Assembly: GCA_033961575.1 (NCBI GenBank)
Contig: CM066737.1
Location: 90,013,709-90,077,708 of the forward strand
DNA: 64,000 bases
Source of the DNA: Aselliscus stoliczkanus
Lineage: Eukaryota; Chordata; Mammalia; Chiroptera; Hipposideridae
Direction: 5' to 3'
The translations under genes and the position numbers were made by a program. This document shows, in pieces, positions 1 to 10,299 of this stretch (positions are counted from its first letter, which is position 1; each line of letters opens with the position of its first letter). The notes beneath the pieces were generated by a model, which searched no databases, was not told the origin of the DNA, and saw only the letters and a list, made by a program, of their open reading frames with translations.

Positions 1-459
1 GTCTTGCACTGTTAGAATAGATTGCTCTTTAATAGGTGAGAACCAGATTAAACAGTGTTCTCATGCTTCAGGCTCATGTTTGGGGGCGGGGCAGGCAGGC
101 TTTTATTAAAATATTAGAATGACATCCATTGAGGCAAGATGATCCCCATTGTCAGCGCTACTAGAAACAGAGACTGAGAGAAAAGATTCACCTGCCCCAT
201 CTCATGCAAACTCCCAGGCTTCAGATAGCTAGAATTTTCTACACATTGCAATTGGGTTTTTTTGGCAAGCTTTCTGAAAAGTCACATATGCGGTTGATTG
301 GACTCCACTATATCATATCTAGTGAATGATCCTTATGGGAAATCTCAACTCAACTGAAGCTTGCTTTAGTTGTACTTTCCTCTGATTTATAACTGCATCT
401 TGTGGTTTACCCTATCAGCTGGTAATTTGACTGCCATCCAAAGTTAGATGATTAAACAA
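1..459. other. Intergenic DNA, no gene seen
   Basis: AT-rich non-repetitive-looking sequence. I see no open frame of note, no RNA gene and no clear repeat; it is probably old unique intergenic DNA. Confidence 0.5.
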
Positions 460-690
460 TAATAGCTACCAGTACTGATACTGTGCAAGGTTCTTAACAA
501 ACTTTATCAAATTTAACTCTGAATGGTGAGTAGTGTTATCATCTCCATTGTATAGACTTTCTGAAAAAGGACTGTTCAGAGGAACCTGTCTGAGGTCACA
601 CAGACAGTGAGAGACTGAGATTTTATATAAACCTAGACTCCAAAATTGGTGTTCTTTATTCTTTACCGTGTTACCTATGTAGAAACAACT
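460..690 (-). repeat. MIR SINE fragment, antisense
   Basis: The order of blocks matches an antisense MIR: a TTTATCAAATTTAACTCTGA-type block, then ATCATCTCCATTGTATAGAC, then the GAGGTCACACAGACAGTGAG block. MIR is an ancient tRNA-derived SINE shared by all mammals. The copy is strongly diverged, as expected for its age. Confidence 0.6.
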
Positions 691-719
691 ATCAGTAATT
701 TCATTTTTGAGCTGGGAAT

Positions 720-1010
720 CTATTCAGATATAACAAAGTATAATAGATAATAAAACAGGCTTTAGACCCAGACAACTTAGGCTTCATTTTTACTTTAGTC
801 TCTTACTTGGGGGTGACCCTGGGAAAATGAGGTAACCTCACCTCTCTGTGACTCAGTTTCCTCATCTGAGAAGTGGGGATGGTAATAGAATGTACCTTAC
901 AGATGTGCTGTAAAGATCAAATGTGTAAATGCAAGGCAAGCTTTTGATACAGTGTTTAGCACACAAGTGCTCCATTGCTCCATAAATATTAGTTATTAAT
1001 ATTCCATATA
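720..1010 (+). repeat. MIR SINE, sense
   Basis: This stretch contains the diagnostic MIR core CTCTCTGTGACTCAGTTTCC followed by CTCATCTGAGAAGTGGGGAT, then the AAATGTGTAAATGCAAGGC and TGTTTAGCACACAAGTGCTC tail blocks. It is one of the clearest MIR copies in the window. Confidence 0.8.
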
Positions 1011-1184
1011 TGATGTCTGGTGATAGGATTCCCCTTGCCAGTTTTGATCAAGTCTGAGATTCTGGGGGCCTGTTTTCAAAGAACATGGTGTTGCTTTCTT
1101 GATCAGTTAGGATTAATTATGTGGCTCTTATAAGTTGGCAACATCAAATTAGGCAGATGCAGCAGGATAAAAAGCAGTGTAAGA

Positions 1185-1380
1185 GGGTGACCAGTTAGCT
1201 CAGTTGATTAGAGCTTGGTGTGATAACATCAAGGTTGCCAGTTTGATCCCTACATGGGCCACTGTGAGCTGCGCCCTCCTTAAAAGAGTCAATTATGCCA
1301 TTATAGCATGAAAGCAATGTGTAACCAATGACTGTGGCTCTTCCCCTCCCCCCCGTCCAAAAAACAAAGTTAAAAAAAAA
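1185..1380 (+). repeat. tRNA-derived SINE (bat VES/Rhin type)
   Basis: The element starts with a tRNA-like head. TAGCTCAGTTGATTAGAG resembles an A box and GTTTGATCCC at 1241-1250 resembles a B box. Then come TGAGCTGCGCCCTCC and an A-rich tail ending near 1380. SINEs of this plan (tRNA promoter, short unrelated body, A-rich tail) are typical of bats. They are copied by L1 machinery. The short open frame on its minus strand is not a gene. Confidence 0.75.
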
Positions 1381-1399
1381 GTTGCGTAAGATAGTTTCA

Positions 1400-2236
1400 C
1401 TCTCCATAAGGAATTTCTAGCTGGAGTCAAATTTTGAAAGAAAAAGCCACAGCTAAATAGCTTGTGCAGGAGACCTGGACTCTTTCAGCCCATCACAAGC
1501 TATCCTTCTAAGGGCTGTCATGTCCCTGGAGGGCTGCCTCTGAATTACGTGTAGGTACTCAATCTCATAAGGACCCTCCACTTGTAGTCTTTTTCCAACC
1601 TCAGCCCCAATCTCAGTTTTTCTCTTTCTCCTTTCCTCCCAGTTTCAAAAGCCATCTCTCTCTCTCACCCCTTGTGTGTTATGGGAGAGGCAAAATTGTC
1701 ATTTAATGGGCTGAAGTTTCACAAAGGGCAAGAAGAACCAATGACTTAAGCCATCCTATTTCTATATGTTCTGTAAAAATCCATGAGGCAAATTTACAAG
1801 ACCTGACCAACTGTTTGAAATGAGAAAAGAGAAAAATATGCAGAAAACATTGCTATTTCAAATACCATCCTGACATATCTATATAAAACACTCTGGAGTC
1901 TTTCCTCAAGGTGTAGCTGGGACTACTTTTCATGGGCACAGTCCAGCTAATGCTCACTAAGTGTTCACATAAAACATTGACCTTTAATTTATAAATGTTT
2001 CCATTAACCCAGAAATGATAGGTGGTGCCTATTCATATGAATCCAGTACAATTCTGTATATTAGCTTAATCAAACAATGTATATGGCTCATTGGATATTT
2101 GTTTATTTATTCAAAGGTTGACAAGGTTTAGGATGTATAATAATAACTTAACTTTGAGTAAGAATTCTATAGAAAAAAATTTTGAATGACATATGAAAAG
2201 AGAAATCCAATAAACTGTGAATTCAAAATAAACTTT
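1400..2236. other. Intergenic DNA, no gene seen
   Basis: I found no convincing gene or recognisable young repeat here. A pyrimidine-rich patch (TCTCTCTCTC near 1650) and AT-rich stretches are present. Confidence 0.45.
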
Positions 2237-2238
2237 GT

Positions 2239-2345
2239 GGGCCGGCCAAGTGGCGCAGTAGTTAAACGCTGGCTTGGGACGGCAGTGTCCCCGGTTCGGA
2301 TCCCACATATGAGGGCCAGTGACACTGCCCTCAAAAAAACAACAA
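2239..2345 (+). repeat. Short tRNA-derived SINE
   Basis: A roughly 100-bp element begins GGGCCGGCCAAGTGGCGCAG and has a B box GGTTCGGATCC at 2293-2303. It ends with GAGGGCCAGTGACACTGCC and an A-rich tail. AAATAAAC-type sequence on both sides is compatible with a short target duplication. Nearly identical elements occur at 20298 and 30499, so the family was recently active. Confidence 0.85.
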
Positions 2346-2349
2346 CTGT

Positions 2350-3000
2350 GAAATAAACATGGGCAAAGAGCACTAAAGAAAAAAAAAAGACTACTAGGGA
2401 TTAGAAAAAATAAGAAGGAAGAGTCCAACAAATACCAATAATCAATAAGCCACAACCAATATTAGCAAGCATATGGTTAATATATGAGTGGCAAATGTGA
2501 GTACTGAGATGCAGAGTCGGGGACAGGAAGTAGCATAAGGAGTAAATACACAAAATGCTGTAATGAGGCAAAAGGTTCCACTTCATTCAATCTCTGAGAC
2601 ACCCACTCTATTATGAGAGCTGCCACTTAAGAAACATGAGAAGCAAAACTCCACAAAGAAGATATATGATAGTACAATTCAGCAATGGCACTTGTCTCAA
2701 TGTGTCCCTAGATCAAATCTCTGCCTGGAAATTGTTCCTAGTTCTTTGAATGCTCATTCAGAGAAATAAAATGTTTTCCTGTTTTATTGCTAATTCTTAA
2801 AACATGCCTAAATGATGCATGCTGAAGCAGAACATCTAGGGTTTTTTTATATTTAAATTCTCAGGCTATCCATTAATCTTACCTACATCACCCCACCGAT
2901 GTGCACTGATGAGATATATGAAACAATTAGAGCATAACACACTACACTATATAGTTTAGCTAGAGTGTAGTATGTTATTTACTAATAATTAAAATGCTTT
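2350..3000. other. Intergenic DNA, no gene seen
   Basis: AT-rich sequence without supported genes. Short minus-strand frames here are low-complexity and cross the SINE, so I do not call them. Confidence 0.45.
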
Positions 3001-3004
3001 TATG

Positions 3005-3446
3005 TTTCAATTACTGTTGACATACAATATTATATTAGTTTCAAGTGTACAACACTGATTAGTCATTTGTACAACTTACAGAGTGATCACCCTGATAAAT
3101 CCAGTACTCATCTAACACCATGCATAGTTTTTACAATACTATTCTCTATGCTATACCCTACATCCCTATGGCTATTTTGTAACTACCAATCTATACTTCT
3201 TAATCCCCTCCTTCCTTCACTCATCCCCCAAACCTCTTCCCATCTGGTAACCCTCAAAATGCTCTCTATCTATGAGCTTGTTTCTGTTTTGATTGTTCAT
3301 TTATTTTCTTCTCTAGATTCCACATATAAGTGAAATCATACGACATTTGTATTTCTCTGTCTGACTTACTCCACTCAGTACTAGGTCCATCCAGGTTGTT
3401 GCAGATGGCAAGATTTTGTTCTTTTTTATGACTGAGTAATATTCCA

Positions 3447-3503
<57 letters not shown>

Positions 3504-3665
3504 CTTCCTTTTTATTCACCCAGAAGTGGGATTACTGGGTCCTTCTTTGTCTCTTGTTTTAAAGTCTATTTTGTCTGGTGTAAGCATTGCTATTCCAGCT
3601 TTTTGTTTTCATGTCCATTTTCATGAAATACCTTTTTCCATCCTTTTACTTTCAGTCTGTGATTA
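3005..3665 (-). mobile_element. L1 fragment with internal ORF2 deletion
   Basis: Antisense L1 3'UTR comes first (CAATTACTGTTGACATACAA, then CCACATATAAGTGAAATCAT). It is followed by the end of ORF2. The sequence then jumps at about 3535-3545 from GGGATTACTGGGTCC (ORF2 C-terminal part) to CTTCTTTGTCTCTTGTTTTA, which belongs to the endonuclease region near the ORF2 start. About 3 kb of ORF2, including the reverse transcriptase, is absent. The copy is 5'-truncated near 3660. The L1 at 25347-29440 has the same join. Confidence 0.75.
3454..3500 (+). repeat. (GT)n microsatellite
   Basis: An uninterrupted GT dinucleotide run of about 23 units lies inside the L1 fragment, replacing L1 sequence next to ATTCCAGTGTATAT. 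It creates spurious Thr-His and Val-Cys open frames. Confidence 0.95.
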
Positions 3666-3669
3666 AATA

Positions 3670-5490
3670 ATTATTCAATACTTGCTGTGTGAAAACTATC
3701 AAAACAGTAGATATTAGAGCAGGATCTTCATATATGAGAACTGGTCCCATCAGGGATAGCTTTTTTCCATTAAAAATAGGCCTTGGTTGGGGTCTTGAAG
3801 ATTTTGTAAAATATGGGAATATGGGAAGGAAAAGAGTACTTACTAGAATTCCAGTAATCATTCTGAGTGTGATTCAGATTTAGAATTACACATACCATTT
3901 GTAAATTTTGATTATTACTGAAATGGAGGAGAGTTTTCTGGAGCACACTGAAGACATCATTTAATTGTCATGCAATTTATTAACAATATCTTAGGCACTA
4001 CAACCAATTATTACACTTCCCTGGGACTTCTTATTTGATGCATCTGCTTTTGGATAAAAACAAACATTAGCTAAAGTTTGAATTAAATTTATGTAAAGTG
4101 TAATGCAATACTTGCTAAACATAATTAGTAAAATGTGCTTTATCTCGTGGTCTTTGAGGTAATGCATCAGGTATGTGAATCCTTGAAAACAAAAATGGTA
4201 GCAAAATAATGAAATCAGTACAGGAGGAAATGAAACGGTTATACTAATTTGACAGAAACTTACAAAATACAATAGCTCACGGGACCACTTTTACCATTTT
4301 GATGTATGAATGTAGATACTGGGTATGAGGCAAATGTTCACAAAGCAGACTTAATTCAAAGTATTTGAAGACATATATGCTACCATAGTTTGGGATACCT
4401 ACTTCCCTCATAGTTATAAGAAAATGTGGGAAATGAATGGGTTTCCATGACTAAGTATGTATGATCAAATTTTTAGAAATTGTACAAGGAAAGTTACAAA
4501 TATAATTTTAATTTCACATAATATATGTGACCTATGCTGATGACAACCAACCAATCAAACAAACTTATTTATATTTAAAAATATAACTAGAGTATGTATG
4601 AAATAAGTAGAGCAACTTAGAACTAACAGAGAGGAAACATTTATGATTTACTCCCTATTGCCATCCAGTGTAAGAATTGTTTTTACAGTATCACTCACGG
4701 ATGGCCAGACACCTTCTGGTTGAACAGGTGTAGTATCTCATTGTTTCTCTAGGAAGTCTATTTTGTACAGCTGTAATTTATGGGAAGCTTTGTCTTCTGC
4801 TTAACTAGAATTTACCTCCCTGTGACTTTTATTGTTTGATCCAAGTTTTGCTCTCCAAAGCTTCAAAGGAATATTTTAATTCAAATAAGTTCAATTAATG
4901 AATATTATAGAGTAGTTCTGCCAGAGATCGAGGTAAGTGCTAGCATACAAAGATGAATAAGACACATTTATTCACATCTCTCTTCTGACTTGACAGCTAT
5001 TCAAATTCCAGAAGACAAATTCTTTATCCTCCTTGATTCTTTCCTATAAATCAAAGATCTCCAGGTCCTTGAACCATATTAAGTTCTTTTACAATCTCAA
5101 TCATTCAATTTCTAAATTTTCACAATTAAATTACCAATCTAACTAAAATTTTAATATATAACTATTAAATAGGAATTTTCTGCTGTAATATTTTGCATCT
5201 GAGAACAGACTCTCTATATAGAACTTACTGGAGAATGGGGGGCCAAAAATGGTCTAATGGACCCTTAGCTGATCTTCCACCTCAGGGACATATAAGAAGT
5301 AAGAGCAACAAGAGAGAAATATTATTAGTGGTAATTTCTTTGGAGAGAGTTAATGGAGTGCTGGGCATTTCTGTATTCTCACTGGTATTTCTCCTATTTT
5401 CATCTTCATAACTCAAGCCAAGAAAGAGAACAGTTGTTAAAGAATACTCAGAGAAGCTTGAAATATATTTCCTGGAGTTAGAACATGTTT
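3670..5490. other. Intergenic AT-rich DNA, no gene seen
   Basis: Very AT-rich sequence. The open frames are short, have no recognisable domain and lie in composition-biased DNA. No RNA gene or young repeat was recognised. Confidence 0.45.
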
Positions 5491-5491
5491 T

Positions 5492-6111
5492 TTTTTTTCA
5501 CTTAAATTTCTTGGGGTGACATTGGTTAATTATATCATATAGGTTTCAAGTGTACAATTCTATAATATATCATCTATATTTTGCATTTTGTATTTACCAC
5601 CAAAAGTCAAATCTATCTTCTGTCACCATATATTTGACCTCCTTCACCCTCTGCTACCTTGCCTCCTCCTTACCCTCTGGTAACCACTAAACTGTTGCTC
5701 AACTTCACTAGCTATTAGGGAAATGCAAACAAAAACCACAATGAGATACAACCTCACACAAGTTAGAATGGCTGTCAACAACGAGACAAATAATAACAAG
5801 TGTTGGAGGGGCTGTAGAGAAAAAAGAACCCTCATACACTGTTGGTGGGGATGCAGATTGGTGCAGCCGCTATGGAAGGCAGTGTGGAGGTTCCTCAAAA
5901 AACTAAGAATAGAATTACCATACGACCCAGCAATCCCTCTTCTAGCTATCTATCCAAAAAATCTGAAAACATTTATCTGTAAAGATATATGTACCCCTAT
6001 GTTCATTGCAGCATTATTCACGGTGGCCAAGACGTGGAAACAACCAAAGTGTCCTTCAATAGATGATTGGATAAAGAAGATGTAGTACAGATATACAATG
6101 GAATGCTGTTC
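5492..6111. mobile_element. 5'-inverted L1, left part
   Basis: From 5492 to about 5703 the sequence is antisense L1 3'UTR, beginning with a T-run (the reversed poly-A). At about 5704 it switches orientation. From there to 6111 it reads sense ORF2 C-terminal coding, with a peptide like [20 protein letters not shown] and the C-terminal Cys-His block [18 protein letters not shown]. The rest of this sense segment resumes at 9863. A 3' part in one orientation joined to an inverted upstream part is the hallmark of twin priming. Confidence 0.7.
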
Positions 6112-6119
6112 TTTTTTTT

Positions 6120-6215
6120 CTTTCAATTTTGGAAATTCTTTATTTTGAACATATTAAAAATATCCATATACTTCTAATGTGCATATAACAGAGTAAATTG
6201 GGCATTTTCACTTTT
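6120..6215 (-). other. Probable L1 3'-transduced segment
   Basis: About 95 bp of non-L1 sequence lies between the L1's own A-rich end (T-runs at about 6212-6228 on the plus strand) and a second T-run at 6112-6119 next to the target duplication. It has an AATAAA signal on the minus strand (TTTATT at 6139-6144), about 20 bp before the outer tail. This is what read-through past the L1's own signal to a downstream one produces. Confidence 0.65.
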
Positions 6216-6974
6216 TTTCATTTTTTTAAATTAGTTTCAGGTGTACAACACAATGCAATAGTTATACTCTTTACCCCCCAAAGTGACAACTCCTCTCCCC
6301 CAGTTCACCACCCCCCATATCATACGTATCTATTACAATTCCTTTGACTCCCTTCCACAGTATACTCTACATCCCATGACTATCTATATATTCAGTTACA
6401 GTTAGCATACAATATTATACAACATCAGCTTCAGGTGTACAGTGCAGTGATCAAGCCTCTATTCCATCCATGAAGCGGTCTCCCTAATAAGACATGTGAC
6501 TATCTGACATGCCACAAAATTTTTACAACATTATTATATTCCCTGAACTGTGTTTCATATCCCTGTGGTAATACTGTAGTTGTCTATTTACGCTGTCTAA
6601 TCCCTTCCCCTTCCCCCTTATCCCCACCCCCTCCCAACTAGCAACCCTCAGTTTTTCCTCTATATCTATGAGTCTGTTTACTTTGGTCGTTCATTCCGTT
6701 TTTCAGATTCCACATATAAGTGAGATCATATGGTGCTTGTCTTTCTCCGACTGACTTATTTCACTTAGCATAATAGTCTCTTCAAAACATTATCAATTAC
6801 ATTCCCAGGACTGCCCCCATATCCCTGTGGCAACATTGTAGTCACCCACCTACGCTGTCCAAAACCTTCCCCCTCTCCCTCATCCCCACTCCCTCCCAGC
6901 CAGCAACCATCAGTTTTCCTTTATATCTGCTTGATATGACTTCAAGCTTCTTAAATTTACTGAGACTTGTTTTG

Positions 6975-7412
6975 TGGCCTTGCGGGGGACCTGCCTCCGC
7001 TGACCAGGGTTCGAGAAGGTTTACACGGCGTTGGCAGTTGATAAAAGACAGAAACTGTTTGTTGCAGTAAAAGACAGAAAATGGAGAGAGAGCTCTCCGG
7101 TTTATTTCTTACAGGCTTTATATACTGTATATATCTGAGGGTACATGTTGAACAGAAAATGACAGGCATGCATGACTACTCCTGCTAGTAATCTATTAAC
7201 TACTCAATGGAAGCCTAAAGGTCAGTCTCCTAGGCTACTAGTTTCGAGTATACAGACAAACATCTTTCTTCTTGTGCATTCACTGGAACTGGTCATTCTC
7301 TCCACAAACTTCAATAGTGAAAAATATCTCCCAGGTGGGACAAATGAGAACAACATGTAACAACATGTATTTCTCAGGCTAAAACTATCCTGCATGGCCC
7401 CCAACATGGCCT
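6975..7412. repeat. 6-bp target duplication TGGCCT around solo LTR
   Basis: TGGCCT at 6975-6980 is repeated at 7407-7412, exactly flanking the solo LTR. The intact L1 at 40695-47743 has TTTTGTGGCCTAACATGTGG at the corresponding place, with one TGGCCT, which confirms the empty site. Six-bp duplications are usual for class II (betaretrovirus-like) integration. Confidence 0.9.
6981..7406 (-). mobile_element. Solo LTR, betaretrovirus-like
   Basis: The LTR begins TGCGGGGGACCTGCCTCCGC and ends CTGCATGGCCCCCAACA on the plus strand. Both ends closely match the 570-bp LTRs of the provirus at 50699-54825, and the CTCCGCTGACCAGGGTTC block is shared. The interior is shorter (426 bp) and clearly different, so it is a related subfamily rather than the same one. 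No internal viral sequence is left, consistent with LTR-LTR recombination. By analogy with the provirus, transcription would run on the minus strand. Confidence 0.88.
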
Positions 7413-7947
7413 TACGTGGTCTACCTTGGAAAATGTCCCATGTGTACTTGAGAAGAATGTACACTCTGTTTTATCAGGGTGAAATGCTCCAAAAATATCA
7501 ACGAAGTCCAGCTGGTCTAAAGTGTCATTTAAGGCCCCTCTTTCTGTGTTGATTTTCTGTCTAAAGGGTCTGTCCACTGGTGACAATGGAGTGCTGAAGT
7601 CCCCTACTATGATAGTGTTACTGTTGATCTCTGTCTTTGTCTGTCAAAATCTGTTACATGTAATTAGGAGCTCCTATGTTGGGTGCATAGATGTTTATTA
7701 GGGTTATAGTGCCCTTCTTTGTCTTTTACCATAGTAATTCTAAAGTCTATTTTGTCCACAACAAGCATTAGTACTCCAGCTCTTTCTTTTTTTCATTTCT
7801 ATTTGCATGAAATATCTTATTCCATCTGTACACAGCATGTACATGTGTTCTATTTTCTTATCCACTCAGCCACTCTCTGTCTTTTGATTGGAGCATTTAG
7901 CCCATTCACATTTAAAGTGATTATTGATAGGTGCATATGTATTGCCA
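7407..7947 (-). pseudogene. L1 ORF2 endonuclease remnant
   Basis: This is the N-terminal endonuclease part of ORF2. It starts at the ATG at 7945-7947 and runs leftward, continuing beyond the solo LTR to about 6931. A peptide block like MSPVDRPFRQKINTERGALN is readable and matches the endonuclease of the other L1 copies. The frame is broken repeatedly, and the reverse transcriptase domain is missing. Confidence 0.7.
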
Positions 7948-7995
7948 TTTTGTTATTTGTATTCCTGGTCTTCCTGGGTTACCCTTTTCTTCTGT

Positions 7996-8866
7996 TTAAA
8001 AAAGCCCGTTTAGCATTTCTTGCAATGCTAGCTTGGTGGTAATGAATTCCTTAAGCTTATTCTTTTCTGAGAAGCTCTTTATTTCTCCTTCAATTTTAAG
8101 TGATAGCCGTGCTGGGTAGAGCAATCTTGGTTGTAAGCCTTTATTTTGTGTCACTTTGAATATCTCCTGCCACTCCCTTCTGGCCTGCAGAGTTTCTGTA
8201 GACAAGTCAGCTGTTAGTCTAACAGGAGTTCCTTTGTATGTAACCTGCTGTCTTTCTCTTGCAGCCTCTAGGATTCTGTCTCTGTTTTTAACCTTTGCCA
8301 TTTTAACTATGATGTGTCTTGGTGTGGATCTGTTTGGGTTCAGCTTGTTTGGAACCCTCTGCACTTCCTGGGCATGTATGTTGATTTTCTTCACCAGGGT
8401 AGGGAAGTTTTCAGTCATTATTTTTTCAAATACATTCTTGACCCCTTGCTTCTTCTCTTCTTCTGGTATTCCTATGAGTCGAAGGTGGTTGCGCTGCATC
8501 TTGTTCCATAGGGCTCTTAAACTATTTTCATTGTTTTTTATTCTTTGGTTTTTCTGTTGTGCCAACTGGCTGATTTCTGCTATTTTTGTCTTCCAAATCG
8601 CTGATCCACTCCTGTGCTTCATCTACTCTACTGGTGATTCCTTCGAGTGTGTTTTTCATTTCAGTTATTGTATTCTTTAGTTCTAACTGGTTGTTTCTTA
8701 TGATTTCTCTATCCTTCCAAATGTCTTCACTAAGTTTGTTAAACATTCTTATCATCAGTGTTCTAAACTCTGTCTCTGAAAGTTTGGATCTCTCTGTTTC
8801 AATTGGTTCTATTTCTAGAGGTTTCTTCTGATCTTTTACTTGTGACATGTTTCTTTGTTTCCCCAT
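7996..8866 (-). pseudogene. L1 ORF1 with one frameshift
   Basis: L1 ORF1 encodes an RNA-binding chaperone that coats L1 RNA. Here it starts at the ATG 8864-8866 (MGKQRNMSQVKDQKKPLEIE). A coiled-coil part follows (KNTLEGITSRVDEAQEWISD). One frameshift between about 8528 and 8622 then leads to the RRM and C-terminal part (RLIGIPEEEKKQGVKNVFEK, then SLKIEGEIKSFSEKNKLKEF), ending at 7996. Only this one break is obvious, so the ORF1 is well preserved compared with the ruined ORF2 beside it. The long plus-strand frames opposite it are antisense shadows. Confidence 0.8.
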
Positions 8867-8879
8867 TCTGGCTGTCGCT

Positions 8880-9862
8880 CTGGGATTGCTTTGATGTATT
8901 AGACAGATCACCAGGAGAGCCCTGGCTGGATCACACAGGCACACAGCTCTCGGCCCAACACTCCCAGGAAAACTCCCAGACTCAGCCTGTCCCAATCAGC
9001 CGCTCGCAGATCAGGCCGACAACCAATCACCATCCTGGCAACTCTGCAAGCGCAGTGCAGAGAGCCAGGACCGAGGCAGCTTGCGCACTCCCGGGTCTCA
9101 GTGAGCAGCCTGTTGGAGCCGGAGGGCCACCCGCCCAGCATTTCCCTGGCATCGCAGTATAAACCGGGCAGAGGGTGGGGATCCAAGGCTGCATGTGCGT
9201 GCACACACACGCACTTCTGCACCAATTCCACCAGACCAATGATTTCCCAGACCTGACCCTCTGTGGGAGGGCCCAACCCTGACAAAATGGCACCCTCCCT
9301 ACACCACTCGTGTGCAGGCTCCACACCAGGGGAACAATAGTCCAAAAACCTCCAGTCTTTGCACCAAAGGTGCTCAGTTCAGTCCGTCCCTGCAGGCTCC
9401 CGGCTCACACAGCCACTCCCTCCTCCAAGTTCCCGGTAAGTGCTCACCGGCGAGTGAGCCCGGGCGCTGGCCCCACTGCTTCTCTAGCCGCTCTTAGCCT
9501 CACCGAGCTGAGCAAAGAGAGTCCTCATTAATTTACTGCCAGCTATCTTGGAACTTCTCTTCCCAGCAAAGGAGCTCTGGGCTGGTGAGCTTGGTGTGTG
9601 GCCGGAGGGTCTCTTCCCCAACCAGAGAAGCCTCCCCACAGCTGGGGCTTCCTCATGGGGTTCACCCTCTCTCATCTCTGCCCATTCTACCAGACCCGAC
9701 ATGGCCTCCTCTTAAAGTTCTTTGTTTAGTGGTTCTGTTCATCTAGTGCTCCAGGGACCTCCAGGGTTGAATGCTGTGTAATTTGTTTGTAATTTTGGTG
9801 TGATCCTGGGAGGTAGTTAGCACAGTGGCTGTCTATTCTGCCATTTTACCGGAAGAGCTGAA
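8880..9862 (-). promoter_or_regulatory. L1 5'UTR / internal promoter region
   Basis: GC-rich 5'UTR of the L1, ending at about 9862 in a conserved 5' tip with an AAAATGGCAG core. It carries a single unit (about 9085-9195) of the 111-bp motif that is repeated three times in the L1 at 46735-47057. The X-box-like site in this unit is degraded (ATTTCCCTGGCATC near 9138). Confidence 0.7.
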
Positions 9863-10060
9863 ATGCTATTCTGCCACAAGAAAAGATGAAATACTCCCAT
9901 TTGCAACAACATGGATGGATCTTGAGATTATTCTGCTAAGTGAAATAAGTCAGATGGAAAATGTTGAGAACTATATGATTTCACTCATGTGGAAGAGAAA
10001 ACTGAAAGCAACAAATGAACAAAAGAAGCAAAAACTCAGACACAGCACAAGTTTTATCTA
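9863..10060 (+). mobile_element. 5'-inverted L1, right part
   Basis: Sense L1 ORF2 end and start of 3'UTR, directly continuing the segment that stops at 6111. A peptide like KDEILPFATTWMDLEIILLS followed by SEISQMENVENYMISLMW is readable. The two halves were separated by the later L1 insertion. Confidence 0.75.
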
Positions 10061-10299
10061 AAAAAGTTTAGAAATAAGAGACTGAGAGTATCTGTTTCTA
10101 ATAGGGGAGAAAAAGCTCCAGTGGTTAAGCTAAACTTCCATTAATGGGGAAGCAAAAATGAAAATGTTCCTTGGACCAGAAGAGACATACAAAAGGGAGT
10201 TGGACTTGGATTATTCTAAAAGGTCCCCTTCTCAAAGATCTGGCTGCCATGGCTAAGTGAATGCGTGAGGTACCACTAGAAGCAGGGGCTGAGGAGAGA

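Larger units (their letters stand above)
6112..9862 (-). mobile_element. L1 insertion with 3' transduction, internally deleted
   Basis: This minus-strand L1 inserted into the older inverted L1. The flanks AATGCTGTTCT (near 6101-6112) and AATGCTATTCT (near 9866-9876) look like a decayed target duplication. Read from the minus strand, the order is: 5' end with the CCGGTAAAATGGCAG motif; 5'UTR; ORF1; endonuclease part of ORF2; a second 3'UTR-like piece (about 6796-6930); the ORF2 end; the 3'UTR (from about 6216); a short non-L1 segment; and the poly-A tail. Most of ORF2 (reverse transcriptase) is missing. A solo LTR splits the endonuclease region at 6981-7406. Confidence 0.8.

Noticed and set aside
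2239..2345. Possible tRNA gene from A- and B-box motifs
   Set aside because: It has a SINE body and A-tail, is repeated elsewhere in the window, and the tRNA fold is incomplete.
3313..3666. Thr-His and Val-Cys repeat proteins
   Set aside because: They are translations of a GT microsatellite inside an L1 fragment.
5723..6085. 120-residue plus-strand frame
   Set aside because: It is the ORF2 C-terminal segment of a 5'-inverted L1, not a host gene.
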